From assembly GCA_037176885.1 (NCBI GenBank), contig JAWWNJ010000201.1, positions 270,053 through 334,052 on the forward strand: a DNA stretch of 64,000 nt, in the 5' to 3' direction. Positions 1-11,100 of the stretch are shown here, in pieces; within the stretch, counting starts at the first letter, position 1; every line of letters starts with the position of its first letter. This stretch comes from Favolaschia claudopus (Eukaryota; Basidiomycota; Agaricomycetes; Agaricales; Mycenaceae). The notes beneath the pieces are model-generated. The model had not been told where the DNA came from and did no database searches. It worked only from the letters and a program-made list of their open reading frames with translations. The position numbers were made by a program, and so were the translations under genes.

Positions 1-6
1 ATGTGA

Positions 7-828
7 TCTTCGCCGTTGGAGTACGATGAACCCTGCGTAGAAGGGAAACGTCATATCATAAACATGATAATTGGCGGCAGGACTCAATATCTGACCCGAG
101 TCCAAGGAATGCCTAAGGAAATTGAATCGATGTTAATACACCTTGAACACGAATTTTTATGGGACGGTAAAAGAGCGAGAGTCGGCTATGAAACTATGAT
201 TAGACCCATTCCCGACGGTGGAAAACAAATCTTGGATTTACAGTCGAGAAATGAGGCCATAGACTTGATAAACCTACAGGCCTACCTGCATTCAGGAGCA
301 GACCCAGCACGATGGTGTTATTTTGTGGATTTTTTAATCAGAAACTACTCGGAGAAAAGTTACCTTAACTTTCGGCCCGGCCAGGTTTTGAATGTTTTCA
401 TCCAAAACATACACATCCCAATATCCTCGAAAACTAAACTACCAGAACAGTTGAAGAGAATGATTCAGACAGCGGAAAAATACGAATTAAAATTTACCGC
501 TTTGTCGATTGCACCAGAGGTGCAGACAGAGATGCCAATTTGGAAGCATCCAGCAGTGAATACAGTCCTTCATAATAGTGCATGCCGAAGAAAAGCTGCG
601 ACCTGCCTTCGCACCAACCACGATGTTAGAACTCTGAAAGATCTGATATTCATCGCCGAAAGGAAAACAACATTTCCTCGAAGACCACATCAAGTTAACC
701 CTTCTGGTTTTGGTCGGAAAAATTGTGGATGTCCCCCTTGCCGGCGGGATCGCGTCGAACTTGGTTGTGCAGATCACTTGGTTGTGCAGATCCAGGGGCT
801 TGTATTGATGCCGCAAAGGCTGTTGTGA
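7..828 (+). pseudogene. LINE ORF2 segment between RT and RNase H
   Basis: Open from just after an in-frame TGA at 4-6 to 828. The early part contains FLWDGKRARV followed by GGKQILDLQSRNEAIDL, a conserved stretch downstream of the reverse transcriptase in fungal LINE ORF2 proteins, where the protein selects 'best' lines of the template-handling region. The second half is basic and Cys-containing (CGCPPCRR near the end). There is no real start codon: this is an internal piece of a long polyprotein, cut by the stop at base 4 and the frame change near 828. Identity as LINE rests on remembered motif similarity. Confidence 0.65.
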
Positions 829-925
829 ATAGTGTGAGTCCCAAATGGAACCCGTTGATTCCGAGCAGGGATCTGTGTCTGGAACTTGGACTGTCAGAAA
901 TTGAACTAGACAGAATAATCAGCCC

Positions 926-1405
926 GTGAGTGCTGATCAGGAATTTACATACGACCCGGACTACTCCTTGCGCAAGATTGATTCTGGATTCCGTATATTT
1001 GCCACTGAAGAAGCTTCAAATTTGGTACCAGTCAGACGAAAATTTGACCCCGAAAAGGAACAGAGACCATTGATGGTGTTCCTAGATTGTCGGGTACGAC
1101 ATGCAGGAGAATTTGAGCCAGCCATTGAGCTTCGAATCGAGACTCGCAACGAAACACCCTCAGAGTCAACTCTTGAGGTCTTTTCACTGTCATTTGACTC
1201 ACCGGATATTCCGCTATCCTTCTCATCCGGTCTCCTTGGCGGCCTTGTACACAAGCTGCAAACAACGCCGAAATCTGTGCCTCTGCTGATTTCCTCAAAA
1301 TCCGATTACCTTGCCCGTGTCTGTGTCAAAAGTAGGACGGACTTCGAAAATGATATGCTCAATATTAGCTTTCCGCTTCTGAAGCGGTCTTCGCTGCTCT
1401 CATGA
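926..1405 (+). pseudogene. Degenerate RNase H-like segment of the LINE
   Basis: This 159-codon stretch sits where fungal LINEs carry an RNase H domain. The lead-in RRKFDPEKEQRPLMVFLD resembles the usual approach to the first catalytic strand (a hydrophobic strand ending in TDGS), but here the strand ends in LDCR, so the canonical first Asp-Gly-Ser is not preserved. The later Asp- and Ser-rich part (LLISSKSDYLARV) fits the position of the third catalytic strand. It would have removed RNA from the RNA-DNA hybrid. Assignment leans on position between two clearer LINE segments. Confidence 0.45.
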
Positions 1406-1540
1406 GAGGACTGGTCGGGTTAGGTTCAAAAAATTGTCTAAACCACCGTCCAACACTGGTTCTCATGTCACTGTGATAGGAACCCTCGAGATTGACACAC
1501 AGACAGACCTAATGTTCACCAATCCAGGAATTGAACTACA

Positions 1541-2173
1541 ATGCGGCAATCAACGCACTTTCACAAAGATTATACGCAACTTACGTTCCAAACCATTCGA
1601 AAAACCACTTTCATAAATCTTGACCGTGTCCGATGCGCCATTGAAGAATTGTCGGGCTATATTCCTTCCGATGAAATGATCTGGAGATCTGTACGTTCCT
1701 CGACACTTCGACGACTTACAAGGGAATTCTTTTGGAAATGTATACACGAGACCTTCCGAGTTGGTGATTTCTGGGCGCATCTGCACAGTAACCATCCGAT
1801 GGGAATTTGCCAGCATTGCGGCGTACCTGAATCCCTGGAACACATAGCACTGGAATGTAACATTCCGGATCCAAATGGATATGGCGGCTTGCGCAACAAC
1901 TTTGGTCAAAGAAATTCCCGGCTTCGAGTTGCCAAAATTAAATTGGGGTCTGATTCTGGATGTAACCTCGCTAAGTTTAAATCAGGAAAAGGTAGGGTTC
2001 TACCGCATCAGGGGAGACTATTCGCAATTCTAGTGTCTGTCTCCTGGCATCTGATATGGAAATTGCGTGTTGACCGTGTGATAAAAAATCCGGGGAAAGT
2101 TCATTTTCTTGTTGAAGTGCATAATATGTGGCTATCGCTAATCAATTCAGCTCTGGATCGAGACCGATTTTAA
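1541..2173 (+). pseudogene. LINE ORF2 C-terminal zinc-binding segment
   Basis: A 210-codon stretch with RRLTREFFWKCIHETFRVG, then CQHCGVPESLEHIALEC, giving a C-x2-C-x8-H-x4-C cluster. This arrangement closes the ORF2 of many fungal LINEs and is thought to bind nucleic acid during target-primed reverse transcription. The stop at 2171-2173 is followed by about 300 bases of 3' UTR and then poly(A), the expected end of such an element. Confidence 0.7.
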
Positions 2174-2489
2174 CAGACAGAGCAAGGTTGGGCTCATTGG
2201 CTCTCAGCCAAAAACAGGTTCTAAATACCTGGAGTGGGTTACTTATGAACGAGAACGTTTGCCGGACAACTGGACATATACTAGGGGGGGTTTTAGTGGG
2301 TATACAGCCCATGAAAATTGGAATTGGGTGAAACTCAACGGCGGGAGTCCCACACTGGTTTATTCGTGCGTAAGGCATTTCCTCCTGGACAACTTCCCCG
2401 GCATTTTCTGGTCCACAACCAGTAACCAAAGCGGACGACTCGAAATGCATATGCAGACTGACAATCGTTAGGTTCAGACCCAACGCTCC

Positions 2490-2505
2490 AAAAAAAAAAA
2501 AAAAA
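2490..2505 (+). repeat. Poly(A) tail of the LINE
   Basis: Sixteen consecutive A residues about 320 bases after the ORF2 stop, on the LINE coding strand. This is the expected 3' terminus left by target-primed reverse transcription and sets the right boundary of the element. Confidence 0.75.
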
Positions 2506-2509
2506 GATC

Positions 2510-2543
2510 TGGCTCTGGCTCACAAATTTCAGAGCCAGAGCCA
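2510..2543. repeat. 12-bp perfect hairpin next to the LINE 3' end
   Basis: TGGCTCTGGCTC at 2510-2521 is exactly reverse-complementary to 2532-2543, with a 10-base loop. A weaker pair with the same core (CCTCTGGCTC and GAGCCAGAGG) lies at 15072-15140, so this may be part of a dispersed repeat. It starts four bases after the poly(A) tail. Confidence 0.6.
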
Positions 2544-2814
2544 TGGCTTGTGGGATAATTTTCCTGAGACTATTTCGGTGCGTTTAAACCAAGTATTCAG
2601 TGATAAAGGACCTCAATATCTGCTTATCACAACTCAATAGCTCACCGAGTTAATTTGCACTACGGAACGCAGCTGACATGCGTCAGGTGACGTGAAAAAA
2701 AAAAACATTTAATTTCTCCGAAACGGCTCGATAAATTGTTTTGTTTCCTTCAAAATCATAACCTCCTCGTCAATCCGCGTCGATTCATCTTTTTCGAAGA
2801 ATTTAGCTTGAGTT

Positions 2815-3000
2815 TTCGCCGGCGGCCAAAATTTTGGCACTTACATAACTTGTTCGGCTAATTCCCGGCCAACCGCTCGATAGAATTACATAATTTATAT
2901 ATGGATCGAAAGCTCTCAATGAGATCTCTCGATTGGTGTACTTTACAATATGACTTTAGTGGGAAAATCTTCTTGTCAGTTTCATGTGTCCACAACTGTA
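2815..3000 (-). mobile_element. Tc1/mariner-like element terminus (family TACAGTTGTGG)
   Basis: Read on the minus strand, it starts at 3000 with TACAGTTGTGGACACA and continues for about 185 bases clearly related to the sequence running right from 6257, including a shared tract (ATCCATATATAAAT) and the later AGCCGAACAAGTTA. A terminus beginning TA-CAG is what Tc1/mariner/pogo elements show. I find no matching opposite terminus or transposase, so this is a truncated non-autonomous copy. Confidence 0.6.
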
Positions 3001-3004
3001 CACC

Positions 3005-3791
3005 CCACCGAATGCTCCCCAGACACCCTTGATGCGCAAGACGGCACGTTTGGCCTCTCATACCCCACCCCAATTCGATATAGCGGCTAACAGTCCTATC
3101 CACGACCGTACCATGCTCTCCCTTCCACTCGACTCGGCTCCTATTTCGGCCGGAACTGTTTCCATCCCGAAATTGAACTCTGTTCTTTCTGCGGTGAACC
3201 TGGACCCTCTCCTGGGCGACAGTCGACTCAAGTACTCTCTTGATGCTCTCGAAGCCGAATCGCAATCTATTCGCTTAAAAATTCTTGCAAAGGAGCAGGA
3301 GGATAAAGGGACTCCGGGAACATATGAGCGCCACTTTCGCTCCTACGAGACCTGGTGGAATACCTCGGAAGCCTTGAAAGCGGCTCAAAATACTAGCTAG
3401 ACTCACACCTCCCTGGCTATGCCTATTACCGCAGCAAAAGTCGCAGTGTTTCTCGAGCACGCGTGAAAGGTACACCATCGTTTTTTGTCTGATTCCGCAA
3501 TAATTTACCAACATACTGACCGAATGAATAGAAGAAGCGCGGGGCGGGACCATCACAGGCTCTAGCGTCGGACGATCCCAGATTTCTGGCGTGATCAGCG
3601 CTCTGGAGTCTTTTCGTTTTCATTCTCAGCATCTGCACAAATCATGCACTAAAGCGCAGATCATTTTGCGGAATGACTCGCGGATTGGGCCATTTGAATC
3701 AGCTGCAAAACACGATGAACCGAAGCGCGCGGGGAAAGCGCAAATTACCAAGGCCGCTGTTCCTCTGGACAGTCGCTTCAAGATACCGTAA
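3005..3791 (+). pseudogene. Broken recombinase-like ORF (N-terminal part only)
   Basis: Two coding blocks: 3005-3400, with GTYERHFRSYETWW, and 3591-3791, with VISALESFRFHSQHLH and FESAAKHDEPKRA. A bridging piece, MPITAAKVAVFLEH near 3420, lies in another frame and is followed by a stop and an intron-like gap. From memory, this order recurs in many repeat-encoded Agaricomycete proteins and resembles the N-terminal SAM-like core-binding region of tyrosine recombinases (Crypton-like). The catalytic domain is absent, so the function is inferred. It directly abuts the mariner-like terminus at 3000. Confidence 0.4.
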
Positions 3792-4355
3792 AGACTCGCT
3801 CTGACGGATTCTCGGGCAACCCCGTACGCTACGCTAAGACTGTAAACGGATTTCTCGCCAAAGACTTTTAGAATTATCATCACCAAGAGCATTCAGTTCA
3901 GCAGCGGTTTCAGTTCGTTTAAGGCGCAGGGAAAATAAGGTGAGCAATGGTAATCTTTTGCACCATTCTCAACGAGATTTTATCTGTACCTCCATGAATC
4001 CAGTCAAGTTTAATCAATGGCTGCCGGAGAAAAATCGAAATTTTAACAGCTAAGAACACATTTTCCCGTGGGTTTGAGCCATGTTGACGCGTTGTTGCTG
4101 AATTGGGAGGGCTCAAGTCAGGGTAAAAAACATCGAGGGAAGTGCCCATACACATCCAAATGCGCAAGCTTGAATTCTAAGTAATTTTATTCAGTCCAAA
4201 GTTATAGTTTAATTTCAATCATATCGAAATCTTGAGCCATTTCGACGCATTTTGGCTCGGAATTCCAGTCATAATGGGCATTTCATGCGTAGAATTGACA
4301 AGCCACTACTTATTTGAAAAGTTGGAAATGTTGAAACTGGGTCGAACTTCAAGGC
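3792..4355. other. No recognised feature
   Basis: AT-rich sequence without a convincing open frame or repeat that I can see. Confidence 0.5.
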
Positions 4356-4359
4356 AGTG

Positions 4360-6130
4360 TTGGCACTGACCGCGGTATATACCGGTCAGCAAGGGGCACC
4401 CATCGGCAAAACCCGAGACACGGGGTTAGAGGGGGGTGGGGGTCTGAAGTACCTTATTTCACTTTTCCGACCCAGCCTCTGATTGGTCTAAAAACGCGTT
4501 TCCGAAGGTCAAAAAAAAAGTGACAGAAAATATTTGATTACATAATATATTATGTACAGACCCGAACGGCAACTTTTGGCTCGATACTGATGGCGGTGGG
4601 AAATACCAGTAATCCAGATACCGGCGGAGTTTGAACTGCCGGCCCGCGCGGTCCCGCCGCTCCGCCCACTGGCTGGCCTGACAGAATAAGTTATTTCGGC
4701 GGGTTTGGGAGACAAACCCACTTCTTCAGCACTACAATACCTACAATAATATTCTCTTCCCTTGTCTTACCCTTCCTTTAATTCAGAACATTCCCAAAAA
4801 ACAGGTTCGAGTTGAAATATGTACTAAAGTCTAAGTATATTGCGCGGCATCGACACAGAATTCCACATGTTGAATTTAAAACAACTCAAAGCAGCAACAA
4901 GGCTCATCTACTCACAAGCAAGGGCAGTCCTCCTGTGGTACCCTAACAATAACAAGTGTGCAAGTGTTTCTGATTTCAAAGTTTGAAGTTACCATTCACA
5001 TATGAGACTGGGAGATCAGCACCTATAGTAATCCAGAGTGCAACTGGAGTCAGAATCAAATTAGAAAACAGTTCAAAATCGACCTCAGAGAGTGGAAAAT
5101 TAAGACGATGACTCGGACAAGCATATAATGTCAACTCAGTTGAAAAATTGCGACAAGTACTGATTAGATCTTGAATAGTAGTTGGCCATTTGAGCAAGGC
5201 AGGACGAGGTGATTTTAAGCCCAACAAGATCCCGCCGCTGAATACGACATGCTTCAGCTTCACTGCTGGAAGCGGTGATTCTGAGTCGGAGGTCAAACTT
5301 GAAGAACATTTGAATGAAAGTTGAAATTCTAAATGGAGTCCTCTCCGAACGAAATTACAGCGAAACGAAGGTGAGAGAGGAAAGGTGTAAAGCCAGCAAC
5401 CATAGCATGCAAAGCATATCCCACCAAGTGAGAGAGCAAGCAGAGGCGCGTTCAACGGCTCGGGGACGTCAATTCGGATTGTTCGGACTTGGAAATAATC
5501 GGAGCGAAGATCCGTGATTGACAAGCCCTGCCGCATCGGATCGTGTGTTTCAAACTCCGTCAGTATATTGCCGGAGGGGAGAAAAGTCAAAAAGAACTCA
5601 CCCTCTGGTAGATAGCGGTTTAAAAAAGCGTATAGCCTTCTAACTACTAGTAGAGATCTCTCAATTATTTTCATGAATTTATTACTACTGTAGAAGATAG
5701 AGAAACCTTTTCGAACTCTAGCTCGGAGATGTGACTGAAAAGGAAACGGTTTGACAGCCGTCAGAAATTCCCGGCAATCTCCTTGAAATTCCCTCCCTTT
5801 TTTCGTTTCTTTATTTCTTTATTTTTTTATTTCCACCCACCGACACCAGTATCGAGCCCAACTTTTGGCCAGCTGGGAGGCAGAATTGTGTGGGATAACA
5901 CGTTTGGGCACCAAAGTGTCCCCGAAGTGTGCTGGTACAATCCAAATCACGGCAAAACTTGGACAAATTTTCTCAGTTTTTGATGGGAATTACCCGTTTT
6001 GGGGATTATGTAACACTTACGTATGGGGGGTGGGCGTCGACTGAGCCTTAAGTCAGTTTTCCGACCTCGTGTCCAAGATTTTAAGGATGGGTGCCCCTTG
6101 CCGGTCAGTCAAAGGGTTGACCGATCGGTC
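4360..6130. repeat. Possible element bounded by related inverted termini
   Basis: CCGGTCAGCAAGGGGCACCCATC lies near 4388-4410 and its reverse complement, with one extra base and a neighbouring TGACC, lies near 6085-6110. Both sides also carry a nearby GACACG(A/G)GG. The pair could be terminal inverted repeats of a roughly 1.75-kb element containing the ORF at 4976-5674, but no target duplication is evident. Confidence 0.3.
4976..5674 (-). CDS. Hypothetical protein (232 codons)
   Basis: I do not recognise it. The frame stays open for 232 codons in moderately AT-rich DNA and begins with an ATG. The first 75 residues are charged and hydrophobic in alternation (PEGEFFLTFLPSG, LRSDYFQVRTIRIDV). 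The middle (SLGGICFACYGCWLYTF) may be an unspliced intron, and the last third is leucine-rich, a little like fungal F-box/LRR proteins. It lies between the inverted termini at 4360 and 6130 and could be cargo of that element or a decayed host gene. Confidence 0.25.
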   Translation of the reverse strand: MKIIERSLLVVRRLYAFLNRYLPEGEFFLTFLPSGNILTEFETHDPMRQGLSITDLRSDYFQVRTIRIDVPEPLNAPLLALSLGGICFACYGCWLYTFPLSPSFRCNFVRRGLHLEFQLSFKCSSSLTSDSESPLPAVKLKHVVFSGGILLGLKSPRPALLKWPTTIQDLISTCRNFSTELTLYACPSHRLNFPLSEVDFELFSNLILTPVALWITIGADLPVSYVNGNFKL

Positions 6131-6256
6131 AATGACCGTCCATTGTCGGCATCAAAATGTCGGCCGTCCCGTCCGAAAGTTGACCATTTTGTCGCTTATG
6201 CCCGAGTTACGCACAAGAAACTGCCGGGAACACATTTTAGATAGCACTGAACCTTG

Positions 6257-6450
6257 TACAGTTGTGGACACACAAAACTGACAACAAAATTTTTCCCACC
6301 CGATTTTTTTGAAAAGTGCACCAATCGATAGATCTCGTTGAACGCTCTCTATCCATATATAAATCACTCAAAACTATCGAGCGGTTGGGCCGCAAATAGC
6401 CGAACAAGTTACGTCACACTCAAAATTTTGGCTGCCGTCATAAATTTCAT
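6257..6450 (+). mobile_element. Tc1/mariner-like element terminus (family TACAGTTGTGG)
   Basis: It begins TACAGTTGTGGACACACAAA at 6257 and matches the inverted copy ending at 3000 over roughly 190 bases. Beyond about 6450 the two diverge. I see no second terminus before the foldback element at 6740, so the right end is lost or divergent. Confidence 0.6.
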
Positions 6451-6739
6451 GATAAATTGATGAAAAAATACATAATACTCGTCATCACAGAAAGTAACCG
6501 ACAATTCGATAATTTTCGATGAAATTTGTAGTATTGTACCATCTAGAGTAGGTCGACATAATCCTTGGCATCTATTGCCCTCCAATACAACAGAAATCCA
6601 GTGCATAACTGGGTGGTACTCACTGTATAATCAGATGATCTTTCCTTGTCATATTTTGATGAATACTGATAAAATCATTGTATAAAACGAATTAATAGGG
6701 ACAAGAATCCAAGTTTTAGCCATGGAGGAAGTAGGTCTG

Positions 6740-7423
6740 TACAGTGGTGGCAAATAGAAATTGCCGGGGCTTTTTGGTAAAAATCTCGATGTATACCTTA
6801 CCGAATGACCTCAAATAAGATGTAGAGATGGGTATGTGATACTTCTGTACCTCTTAGAACACTCAGCAATATATCATGCACTGACAATGCATCAATAATG
6901 GATGGTTTCCGTTTTTTGCCATATCCGGAAAAACACAATGTACCCTCAGCAAAAAAGTGTCATAATAGAATAAAAGTACTTGAAAAACAATGCTAGTTCT
7001 AACTTTGATTGACTGGAATTGGTTCGTCATTTGAGCTCACAACAGCCGCTCGAAGTAGGTCATTTTAGCTATTTTCTCTGCATTTTCAGCTATTTTGTGT
7101 GAAAATAGCCAACTCTGAGCGGTTGTTGTGAGCTCAAATGAGGGTCAATTCCATTCAACAAAAGTGGAAACTAGGACTGTTTTTCAAGTACTTTCATCCT
7201 ATTGTGACACTTTTTTGCTGAGGATACATTGAGTCTTTCCAGATATGGCAATAATAAGAAACTGTTATTGATGCATTGTCAGGGCGTAATATATAACTGA
7301 GTGTTCTAAGCAGTACAGAGGTATCATATATTTATCTCTACATTTTATTTCAGGTCATTCGGTGAAGTATACAGCAAGATTTTGGCCAAAAAGCCACGGC
7401 AATTTCTATTTGCCACCACTGTA
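6740..7423. mobile_element. Palindromic foldback MITE with TA ends, full copy
   Basis: The ends are TACAGTGGTGGCAAATAG at 6740 and its reverse complement ending at 7423. The two halves are reverse-complementary over almost their whole length (about 330 bases each), meeting near 7085 around a short AT-rich centre containing AAAATAGC. A TA at each end fits a Tc1/mariner-type non-autonomous element that inserts at TA. A second copy starts at 63717. There is no coding capacity. Such a transcript would fold into a long hairpin, a plausible small-RNA source. Confidence 0.85.
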
Positions 7424-8072
7424 TGTCTTCCTTCCATACACTTTCTTGAAGAATGGGAAATCCACTTGACGACCCAATACAGAGTGGTTACTTTTGATGG
7501 TGCCGAAATTGAGTTAATTGACGGATAATCACAATTCAAGGGCTAATTTGAGACAGAAAGGAAGAGCTGTATCATTCTAAATTTGCTGGTGTGGGATGGG
7601 GGAGATTATCGCTGTTATATACTTTCACTTCTCTCCAGCATCGTTTTTGCGGGCTCAAAATATGATCTCGGCAGAACAGCCAAATAAACTGTTCCTCTGG
7701 TTTTTCTTGCGAAATCTCAAATTTTGGAAACAATTTGAAACGTCCAGGGGGGCTACCCTAGTATTGTGGACCATGATGTCTTGTGCCCAAAGTGGGACAT
7801 CGACGGCTATTTTGCAGGTTGGACAAAATCTTGTATGGTATGTATGGATTAGTATCGAGATACTCTGATTTGCACCGTCTCTGTAGGAAGCAAGGCAAAC
7901 TTGTTTGCCCCAGAACTCATACTACGAAATCCTACTATGATACAAGGTCCAAGCGGCGCGACATCTTCATTCGACCGTGTCGAGATGACGCAATTTTCGG
8001 TTACTTTCTGTGATGACGAGTAGACGCAGATTGGCTGGGAGAATATGATTCTGAATGAAAGAAAGGATTCTA
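7424..8072. other. No recognised feature
   Basis: Short open frames only (for example 7596-7868 and 7783-8013), none with a motif I recognise. Confidence 0.45.
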
Positions 8073-8182
8073 TAGTGAACGTGGCAGAACTGTTTTGGCT
8101 GAGTTCTGCCGTTCTGCCTGGCAGAACGGCAATTGCCGTATTTCGGCAGAACTGGCAGAACCTAAAAAGGAAATTTCACCCA

Positions 8183-8190
8183 AGTGCGAG
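8183..8190. repeat. 8-bp target site duplication, left copy
   Basis: AGTGCGAG directly precedes the hAT terminus at 8191 and is repeated exactly at 12285-12292 after the right terminus. Eight-base duplications are the hallmark of hAT transposition. Confidence 0.9.
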
Positions 8191-11100
8191 TAGTGCTGCC
8201 GGGAGCTGAGTTGGAGCTGAGCTCGAGGTGATTGCCCATCAGCTCGCTCGAGCTCGGAGTTGGGCCGAGGCAGCTCGGAGCCGACATCCATAAATGGAAG
8301 TTTCCGTCCCACGGTTCCCCGTCTCCTCGTTTTGAGCTGCATTGCACTGTTTTGACCTCGTATGCACCTCTAAAATGTGCTACAATTCTCCAATAAGTAC
8401 AATAAACATATGCACAATAAAAGACTATACAGTTTATGAGTAAATTATGGAACAATACAAAGCACAATGATTATATAAGTGAATACAACGCAAAAATCAA
8501 ACGGGCGAAGCCCAGGAAGATTCTATAAGATCCTCAAGCTCTTGAGTACGCCCTGCCGCAATCAACCTTTCTGCTACATCAGGGTCAATATCAACAACAG
8601 ACAGATCTTCCTCAGTTACGACGAAGTCCTCGCAAAATTTGATGCGATCCTGTCGATAAATAAATTTGAGAATCTGGAGCATTTCCATCATCTCGGGGAG
8701 AGACTGTTGCGTAGGGAGGCATCTGTGTCCTTGCTGGAAGAGAAGACACGCTCGCATGGTACCGCAGAAGCCTGAACAGGCAATACATCAAGCGCCACGC
8801 GAAATAGGTAACGGAACCGATATTGACGAGCCTGCAACATTTTTCAGACCAACATTGTATAAGAACATACTTAAACTCACCTCCCAGTAGCGGAGCAAGT
8901 CAAGGTCCTCATACTCTGGGTCCGAGCCTCCCAGAAAACCCTCCTTCTCATAGTCATTCAGCTCCGCATCGACAATATGTTCATCTTCGGCAGCAGCACG
9001 GCGCTCTGCCTCTACTTGCTCTTCCTCCGAAAGCGGCTGCGGACTTCGAGTACTCGGTGGGGATTCGATGTCGGAAGCAGACAGCTCTTTTACAAGAGCA
9101 CCAAGCTTCGCAAACCCAGATTTCTGGGCACGAGCGGCATGGGATGCAGACGGCGTGTGAACAGCGCGGCGGCTGGCGGTCGAAGGTATGTGCACAGTGC
9201 TCGGAGAGTTCTGGTGAGCGCGGAACTCCCGGCGGTACTCCAGCATCTTGGGAGTTTGTCAGTAGCGCAGTATAATGTGAAAGTTGGGACGCACCCGCTG
9301 CACGAATCCAGGTTCTGGCTTCTTCAGCATCTGATGAAGACCAGTTGTCCCTTAGCCACTGGAGTTTTGTCGTCGGATTTAGAACTGAAAGTTAAATATG
9401 AGTGATTGAAGCGAATTAAGAGACAAACAAGGAAGTAATTACCCATCGCTAGCGCATACATTCGAGTGCGCCGAGACATCCCAAGATATTCTGTGAATTT
9501 GTCGACAGCGGCGTTGATACCGAGACTGATTTTCGGGAGCTCTCGTGCAAGAAGCTTGAGGGCGGCAATGAGCTGCTCGTAGAGTGGAAGCACATAGGAC
9601 AGGGTAGGTGCTTTCTCCGCAGAGACTATCTCCTGGACAAGATGCGGAACCTGTAAAAACCGCCGAATGTCGATGAGAACAGTCTTGGTGACTGGATCGA
9701 GTCGGTCATCCGAAATTTCGACTTGCATTGGGTCATCGAGAAATGCCTCAACAGCCTAAACGAAATTCCAAGTCAAATTCAATCACTACTGGCAAGAAAA
9801 AACAATAGAACAAACCAAATCTTGCTCAAGATACCGGTCTATCATCAAGAACGTAGCCGACCAACGCGTGTCGACATCTTGCAAGAGCTGTATGACGCGC
9901 AGCTTCAAGGCGGGTTCGCCGAAGCCGCCCTCCTCGTTGCCACGTTCTATCGTCTCCTTAAAATTATCCCGTCGTTGACCAGACGCTCGGCACGATGTAA
10001 CGAGTGTACGAGTTTGTTTGACTGGATTTTTTCTTAGCGCCTCCCAATACCCGACATCCTGCTTCAGTGCCTCGGGAATCGGCGTGCCGTAGTTGTCCGA
10101 ATCGACACCATCTTGAGGAGCAGGTAATTCGGGAAGTGTTGCGAGAGCGGCTTTGACAGCAATATTGACGACATGCGGAAAACAGCTGAACACGGTTAGC
10201 CTTCAGACTCGGGAATAAATCATTGAAACTCACCGAATTCTGTTCCCTTCCGCATCGAAAGGAATTCCGAGCACGGCGAGCTCTTGCGCAATATACAACA
10301 TGCATGTGTTATTGTTGCTAGCATTGTCGCATGTAATCATTCCGAGCTGAGTTATCATCAGCAAGCGGTTCAATTCACAACTCTATGTGACTTACTTTGT
10401 GCAAACAACCAATCTCCTTCAAAACTTGTACAAAGATTTTGGCGATATTTTGACCGGTGTGTCTCCCGTCCAATCAACGAAAAGCAACGAGCCGAGTTTT
10501 AAGTACAAGGTGCCCATTCGCGTCTCGGACGATGTAGTGCGCGGTAATCCCCAGATGCGAGTCAAGATTTTCGCGACTCCACACGTCCTGGGTGTAAGAC
10601 TGTCGCCCAAGCGAGTTCTGCGCATATAATTAGAAGGTGAATCGTTAGAATATGACATGACATACCTGTATTTCATGAATCATTAACTGATATTCGGCCT
10701 GGAACTGTTTGACAATCAATTCTGATAACTTCGTGCGATGTGGAATGTCCTTGTCCTCTAATTGAGTCCCAATAAAGAGGAGGAGATCACGGAGCTCGGG
10801 ACAGTCCACCACGTCCAGAGACTAAACAAATATATCAGAATCGCAAGAAACAATGATGAGATAGCACCAACCTGATCATCAACAGCGATCCACTTAACCA
10901 ATCGTTCGTAGAATCCGGGAATAGAAAATTCCTCTCGCTCTCCCGGAGTCTTCGGCGCCTTTGCGAGAATATCCCAATTCTTGAGCCCCTTCAGGATGAC
11001 CATATCCTTCCAAACTTTGCCATGTTCTCCCTCAAGATGATTTCGGATGGTCTTGGTTTGTCCAGGACCATTCTTCCATGCCTTCCATTTCGGAAATCTA

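Larger units (their letters stand above)
1..2505 (+). mobile_element. 3' half of a LINE (non-LTR) retrotransposon
   Basis: Three successive coding segments in different frames match the order of a fungal LINE ORF2 after its reverse transcriptase: a connecting segment, a degenerate RNase H-like segment and a C-terminal zinc-binding segment. A 16-base A run closes the element. The endonuclease and reverse transcriptase would lie left of the window. Stops and frame changes separate the segments, so this copy is inactive. Clade (Tad1-like) is a family-knowledge guess. Confidence 0.75.
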
